A DNA stretch of 64,000 nucleotides from Tetramitus jugosus (taxonomy: Eukaryota; Heterolobosea; Eutetramitea; Acrasida; Vahlkampfiidae): positions 1-64,000 of the forward strand of contig OW569369.1 of assembly GCA_937625935.1 (NCBI GenBank). Direction: 5' to 3'. Shown here piece after piece: positions 59,151-64,000 of this stretch. The notes under the pieces were generated by a model that was given only the letters and a program-made list of their open reading frames with translations, was not told the origin of the DNA and ran no database searches. Numbering within the stretch: the stretch's first letter is position 1; each line of letters opens with the position of its first letter. The translations under genes and the position numbers were made by a program.

Positions 59151-59348
59151 ATCAACCAGTACTTGACCGCATCCTGGGCAGAACCATGAGGCAGTATTCA
59201 TTATAATACTCTTGGCTGAGACGGAACCACAGCCGGAACAGAACCATTGATGAGATGTGGCAACCATGATCGTAAGCTTGTGTTTGTGATTGGGTGTCGT
59301 GCACCTGTTTTTTTGGGCAGTCTGGAAAATTTATAGGTAGAGTTCTAT

Positions 59349-59807
59349 TTACGTTGAGGTCCAACGAACTACATCCTTAATGGGTCTCGAAGCGTTGGTG
59401 ATTCTGTAAATTTGTCGGACGTCATTTGCCGTGAATCGAAACACCTTTCCACGCTCGTCGATGATCGGACCTTGAGGGTTCATGGTTATATTGCCCTTGG
59501 AATCCATAAGGTGGGGGCTCCATCTGTGCTGTCTTGTCATCAGCACATTGTACTTCCATGTCTTACATGGAAACATTTTGTCTGTCCTTGGTCGTTGCCG
59601 CTGTTGTGCTTTCTTTTCCGATTGCACGACCGGTGGAAGGGTATCAGGTGCGGCCAGGTAGAAGAGGCGCCACTGTGTTTCAGAGTCAGCAATCTGGTTC
59701 AGACGACGATTGGCAAGGAGGATACCGAAGAGGTCTTCAACAGGCAGGAAGAGAATAAGTTCTCTTAACACATCGTCTGATAAAATAAGGAGTTTCATCT
59801 TGTTCAT
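59349..59807 (-). CDS. F-box domain protein
   Basis: A 152-residue protein. The F-box lies at residues 5-48: LLILSDDVLRELILFLPVEDLFGILLANRRLNQIADSETQWRLFY, with the usual L-P/LxxLP, D-L, C/L-x-x-R and W positions. The C-terminal 100 residues are basic with WKYNVLMTRQHRW, similar to other small protist F-box proteins, and have no LRR, WD40 or kelch. Probably an SCF adaptor; the substrate is unknown. It is convergent with the other F-box ORF, about 200 bp away. Confidence 0.75.
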   Translation of the reverse strand: MNKMKLLILSDDVLRELILFLPVEDLFGILLANRRLNQIADSETQWRLFYLAAPDTLPPVVQSEKKAQQRQRPRTDKMFPCKTWKYNVLMTRQHRWSPHLMDSKGNITMNPQGPIIDERGKVFRFTANDVRQIYRITNASRPIKDVVRWTST

Positions 59808-59868
59808 GAACTTTCAATGGTGTGTTTTTGTCCACGGAACAAAATTGCGAGTTCGGGACTTTTCGTTA

Positions 59869-62295
59869 TTATCCTTTTATGTTGTGCAAGATGTAATTGA
59901 TGACCTTTGCATTCATGCCCAAGGTTAATTCCAAATGACCACAGCCTACAAACTTCTTTACATGGATATAGTCGCCGTGACACCGTTTCAATTCATGTGC
60001 ATGAGTCAGAATATTGTGTGGTGGGATAATGCGATCATCATCCCCGTACATGATATGTATCGGTATTATGGGATCAATGTCCTTGTAGTGAGCCAAAAAG
60101 TTCCATGGCGTGTCCTGACCATAATGCTTCTGATTTTCCTCTGCAGAACCATAATCGTAGGCCACAAATTTGCCACAACGCTTCATTTGTATCAAGTGAT
60201 CCACCACTTTCACCGAAGTGCCATTGTATGATTGATAGAGTATGTTATGAATATATTGGAATGGAGACTCCTCGACCGGTCCTCCGAGCAATAGTTTAGA
60301 CACTGCCACGGTCCACAGTGCCCTCAACGCAGGATGGTTATTGATGTCTTGAAGTATCTTGGCAAACAAAACCTTCTTTTCGCGAGTAGTGATTCCGAAA
60401 TATGGTATCAGTCGTCGAACCAATGGCATGCATGTGTATGACATGACATTTGCAATAAATGGAATCTTTTGATGAATTCCAGCTGGTGCCAATAACATGA
60501 CATTCTTCAAGTGATGCGCCTGATTTGTCAATCTACTATGCACTAAATAAGCCAAAATACAACCAGCTCCCATCGAATGGGCAACAACATTGATCGTAAA
60601 TCCGTCTTCATCACATCCCAACTCTCTCTTCTTGATCTCTGTAATCTTTTCAACAAAAGCGCGAACATCATAAAATGCATGTTCATTAAACGAGTAATCC
60701 CAAAAATTCTTCTTGTTAAATGCTTCCGTAGTCTCCAAATAGTGCGGTGAGAGACCGAAGCCTCTGAAATTACCGAGAAAAATGTCAACATCCTTCAAAC
60801 TGTATGCTCGCAGGGCGATCGAACGACTCACTCCACTTCCTACCCATGCGAACCCAGAATCTAGAATACCATGTTGGAAGTATACAACTTTTCGAGCCTT
60901 TCTATTCGGTATTCTGTCCATGTGTAACACGTAGCCATCTTGTGTCTCACAAGTGATTGATTCATGCGGAAATCCCTCATCTATAATCACCTGCGCCACT
61001 GTCCGATCATCAATTCCCTCCGTACTCAACAACTTCGAGAGCTTGAAGAGCGCAAAACTGAATTTGATCTGTTTCCAACACTTGATCCACTGAAAACGAA
61101 TAAACAATCGAATCGCCTGTGCAATGCTGTCAGTAAAGTCCAAGAGCGTCAGTGTGATATCTTGAATGAGACCTGTCGATTTCTTCTCATGCACATGCAC
61201 TTTGTCGTTTCTAACAGAAAATTGACTCTTTGATACCGGTGCCTGAAAGAGTGACGGTATATACCAGATCAACATTACGAACCATAAGATGACGGACAAC
61301 ACTGAATTATATATAGTTGCTAGTATGGTGCGCTGATTAGGAACGGAGCTCAATTCATCATCATCCACCGAATCTGCAGTGCTCAAATCTTCATCAATCA
61401 AGGAAGCTTCATCGACATCGAAATCGTCTTCGAGCTCTCTCTTTTGCCTGTTTTCAATCTCATCCGAAGGTAATGGCGTCTCAATATTGGCAACAATTTG
61501 CTTCTGATCATCAATTGTCGAGTTTAACATAATTGTTTTCTCTAGCAATTCATTCAATCGATTCTCCTTTGGTTTCTTGTGAGACTTCAGAGGCTCTTCA
61601 CCACTACTCAATGAAGACTTTTTCCTTCGACCAGTGCCTTCATCCGAGGATCCAGAAGCCAGTGATAATAAAGACTTTTTGGCTCGGGCCAATTTGTCCA
61701 ATGAGGCCAATGCACTCAAGCTCTTTGTCAGTGATAATCGCTGTTTCTTGTCGTCGGTGTTCATGTCTTCTGCTTGTTGCTTTTGAGATAGGGTCATGTT
61801 TGTCTCATCAATCGTCGGCACAAGTGTCGGTTGATCCCTATGACGATGAGGGTGATAATGTTCGTCATCATCACCCTCATCGTCACCAGCATGTTCATCC
61901 GATTGCTCTGGTGACAATGCAACGTGATCTTCTCTTGCTTGCAGTTTCGGTGGTGGGTTTTTCAATCTTGTGCCTACTATTTTCTTCTTCTTCTTTTTCT
62001 CCTTTAGTTTCTCAAGTAAAGGCATGGAAGCCACGCTTGGAATTCCCTTCTCCTTCACTGCTAATTCTCCGCTTGTGAACACATTTTGTTCGAATTGACC
62101 TGGCTTGTACACCAAGTGCAACAACAACCGAATGACAAAGTTTACAATCTGAGACAATAACAAAATGCATTCACGAATAAATGTTTTGATGTACTCGACG
62201 CACATGAAGATGTACGCGTCGAGAACCTTGTAAATGATCACAGTCAAGTACGATGATTTCTTGTAATTGTGTGAGGATGAAGCGTTTTTACCCAT
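59869..62295 (-). CDS. Acid lipase / steryl ester hydrolase-like membrane protein
   Basis: Start at 62295 (MGKNASSSHN) is preferred; the longer frame from 62382 reaches toward the divergent dynactin gene. 808 residues. Hydrophobic segments lie near the N-terminus (VIIYKVLDAYIFMCVEYI and a following helix) and about residue 340 (LSVILWFVMLIWYIPSLF), separated by a charged disordered region. The C-terminal 390 residues are an alpha/beta hydrolase of the acid-lipase type: ITCETQDGYVLHMDRIP, YFQHGILDSGFAWV, IFLGNFRGFGLSPHY, nucleophile elbow VVAHSMGAG, and late Asp (IMYGDDDRIIPP) and His (FVGCGHLELTLG). Resembles yeast Tgl1/Yeh steryl ester hydrolases on lipid droplets or membranes. Confidence 0.85.
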   Translation of the reverse strand: MGKNASSSHNYKKSSYLTVIIYKVLDAYIFMCVEYIKTFIRECILLLSQIVNFVIRLLLHLVYKPGQFEQNVFTSGELAVKEKGIPSVASMPLLEKLKEKKKKKKIVGTRLKNPPPKLQAREDHVALSPEQSDEHAGDDEGDDDEHYHPHRHRDQPTLVPTIDETNMTLSQKQQAEDMNTDDKKQRLSLTKSLSALASLDKLARAKKSLLSLASGSSDEGTGRRKKSSLSSGEEPLKSHKKPKENRLNELLEKTIMLNSTIDDQKQIVANIETPLPSDEIENRQKRELEDDFDVDEASLIDEDLSTADSVDDDELSSVPNQRTILATIYNSVLSVILWFVMLIWYIPSLFQAPVSKSQFSVRNDKVHVHEKKSTGLIQDITLTLLDFTDSIAQAIRLFIRFQWIKCWKQIKFSFALFKLSKLLSTEGIDDRTVAQVIIDEGFPHESITCETQDGYVLHMDRIPNRKARKVVYFQHGILDSGFAWVGSGVSRSIALRAYSLKDVDIFLGNFRGFGLSPHYLETTEAFNKKNFWDYSFNEHAFYDVRAFVEKITEIKKRELGCDEDGFTINVVAHSMGAGCILAYLVHSRLTNQAHHLKNVMLLAPAGIHQKIPFIANVMSYTCMPLVRRLIPYFGITTREKKVLFAKILQDINNHPALRALWTVAVSKLLLGGPVEESPFQYIHNILYQSYNGTSVKVVDHLIQMKRCGKFVAYDYGSAEENQKHYGQDTPWNFLAHYKDIDPIIPIHIMYGDDDRIIPPHNILTHAHELKRCHGDYIHVKKFVGCGHLELTLGMNAKVINYILHNIKG

Positions 62296-62448
62296 GTTGT
62301 GTCTGCATTTGCTTTTTTGAGTGTTTGTCCAATCAAGAAGATTTGAACGAAAGCTTTGTGGATCAGAGATCGCAGAAACCAAAAGAGTTCTTATTTTTGG
62401 ATTGCGAGTTTTTTGGCGCTTTCACTGTTTACTGCTGATCGAGTTAGG

Positions 62449-63035
62449 ATGGAGCCTCTACCTGTGATTTCGAACTATATGACGACCAGTGGAGGGAGTA
62501 AGATCACTAACACTTCAGCCCTCTATGGTTTGCACAACATTACGGGAAACAAGTACATTGTGACAGAAGGAACGGTGATCAGAGCTGACTTGGCTCCAAT
62601 AAAAATTGGTGTCTACTCAGTTGTCAGGCCAGGAGCTGTTGTTAGACCTCCGGTATCCCTCACAACCAGGTATGGAACTATTCTTTTTGTTCAAAGGGAG
62701 ATCTCAACTAATGAACTTCATGTAGCACAACCTACCTGCCGGTTCTCATCGGAGACTATGTTCATATCGGTGAGGGAAGTGTTGTTCAAGCGAATGACAT
62801 CGGCAATTATGTTCACATTGGAAATAATTGTGTAATTGGACCCAGATGCAAACTGAAGGATGCTTGTCGTATCGCTGATAACACGGTACTTCCACCAGAC
62901 ACAACAGTTCCCTCCTACACTCTTTTTGGGGGCAATCCTGGACGATATCTCGAAGACTTACACGAACCCATTGATTATTCAATGAGAGAGAAACTCACTC
63001 AATACTACAACAATTTTACCAACCAATTCTTCTAA
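62449..63035 (+). CDS. DCTN5: Dynactin subunit 5 (p25)
   Basis: Exon 1 62449-62669 and exon 2 62726-63035 are joined by a 56-nt intron (GTATGG...TGTAG); 176 residues, against 182 in human. Left-handed beta-helix protein: MEPLPVISNYMTTSGGSKI, ALYGLHNITGNKYIVTEGTVIRADLAPIKIG, VVRPGAVVRPP, then after splicing YLPVLIGDYVHIGEGSVVQANDIGNYVHIGNNCVIGPRC and DNTVLPPDTTVPSYTLFGGNPG. p25 caps the pointed end of the dynactin complex with p27, p62 and Arp11, and helps dynein attach to cargo membranes. Without splicing the frame runs only to 62835. Confidence 0.9.
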
Positions 63036-63175
63036 TGATTGTAAAGACCCCACCAGTCGCGTTCAGATTACTCCTCTCATCCCGCCCTGCGTCAAAAAAG
63101 TTCATTTTCTTTCAAAAGGAAAACAACAACAAAAAAAAAAAGTTGCCCACAAGCGAAAATTGCAATTTCGACATC

Positions 63176-64000
63176 ATGCATGAGGCACTAAGCTACACGA
63201 TACACTCATCTTCTCACTCTATCCCTCCTCATCTCCCTCAAAATATCTTAGTCAATCAACCAAAAGTCTTAGATTCACGATGGTCCACTCACTCTTCACT
63301 CTCAACTAGCGGCGATGCATCCATGATGAAACTACGAAGTACCACCAACAGTCATGAAAACATGTTTTTCTCATCACAACAACAACAACAACAACAACAA
63401 CACTATAGCATTATTGATTCTCAACAACAACAACAACAACAATTCTGTGTCAACAATGATATCATACAAGGTCTTCAGCAGCACCATGAAACACCACCAT
63501 CCGCAGAGGAGAAATTTATTATTATCAAATTGGAACATGCGAGCATCGTACATTCCATTTCCTTTGGCAAATATCACAAAGGTATATTTGAACGACGACA
63601 CCATAGTTGTCATTTTATTGTGTTGTTGCAATCTTTATTTGTTGTTGAATGCTAAACGATGGGAGTATTGTTGTCATGTATTTTCGAATATATAATCTCA
63701 TGATGAGTAGCTCATCCATGCAATATGAAAGAGTTCAAGGTGTATGGTTGTGTCGATGAATCCATTACAGACAGTTCAGTCTTTTTTTGTCTGTTGCACT
63801 CGAGTATGTGTCCTGTGTTGATGGCCTTAATTGTGTGTTCCTCCTCTGCTTAACAATTTCATAATGCGTGAGCTCACACCATTGATTTTGCATTGTTGTT
63901 ATTATTGTGGTCGTGGCTTCAATTTAGAGTTGAGAGATGATACGAAAACCGAAACGTTTCCTCTGAAATATGTGTTGCGGACTCCAGAGTATGGCACATT
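63176..64000 (+). CDS. MKLN1: Muskelin, 5' portion (runs off the window)
   Basis: Start at 63176 (MHEALSYTIHSS). Exon 1 63176-63581, exon 2 63711-63803 and exon 3 from 63928 to beyond the window end, with introns of 129 (GTATAT...GAGTAG) and 124 nt (GTATGT...TTTAG). The spliced text matches the muskelin N-terminal discoidin domain: LSYTIHSSSHSIPPHLPQNIL, DSRWS, a Gln-rich insert, IIIKLEHASIVHSISFGKYHK, then AHPCNMKEFKVYG, then LLHSKLRDDTKTETFPLKYV. Muskelin is a scaffold of the CTLH (GID) ubiquitin ligase and has LisH, CTLH and kelch repeats further on, outside this window. Confidence 0.85.

Noticed and set aside
62356-62835. Unspliced 159-codon version of the dynactin p25 gene
   Set aside because: A 56-nt GT-AG intron restores the full beta-helix family sequence, and the unspliced end is unlike the family.

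Overview
The window is a chromosome end from a protist that most resembles Naegleria (Heterolobosea). I infer this from content: AT-rich DNA, dense genes with few short GT-AG introns, Asn/Gln/His homopolymers in proteins, an RGS-domain seven-helix receptor, Zn2Cys6 and MOB4 genes, and Fanzor-type nucleases. The first 769 bases are an almost pure CCCAAA hexamer array (G-strand TTTGGG) with a few CCCTAA-like units at the extreme end, so position 1 appears to be a left telomere.

From 770 to about 11.4 kb is a subtelomeric graveyard. It holds degenerate duplicated blocks, microsatellites, an 89-nt repeat present twice, and a coiled-coil gene split by a 208-bp element with terminal inverted repeats and a CAT target-site duplication. 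It also holds a multiply frameshifted relic with exonuclease-, CXC- and SAP-like pieces, and an internal fragment of the peroxin gene PEX12.

From 11.8 to 22.8 kb are genes for surface and environmental functions: an RGS receptor, a GH16 glucanase with duplicated cysteine-rich modules, a dead Fanzor remnant, a RapZ-C-like protein, an ABCB half transporter, a Zn2Cys6 protein and a secreted intradiol dioxygenase.

From 22.9 to 55.1 kb is mostly conserved housekeeping: a tandem calponin-homology protein, an SLX1-like protein, MSH6, TMEM94, EMG1, a Frizzled-CRD-like protein, a possible complex I subunit, MOB4, tRNA-Thr, a MAP kinase with a TLY loop, an FAD monooxygenase, SART1, a D-lactate-type dehydrogenase, a three-GRAM protein, tRNA-Met and the exosome subunit RRP45.

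From 55.1 to 64 kb is a second accessory patch: a SPRY-like ORF, an intact 642-residue Fanzor (a eukaryotic TnpB homologue and likely RNA-guided nuclease), a truncated and frameshifted VPS35 piece, a 137-bp tandem duplication and two F-box genes. Ordinary genes then resume: a lipase, dynactin p25 and the 5' end of muskelin, which runs off the window.

The most notable system is the Fanzor pair: an intact copy at 55.7-57.6 kb and a decayed one at 15.9-16.4 kb. All calls come from reading the sequence; no database search was run.
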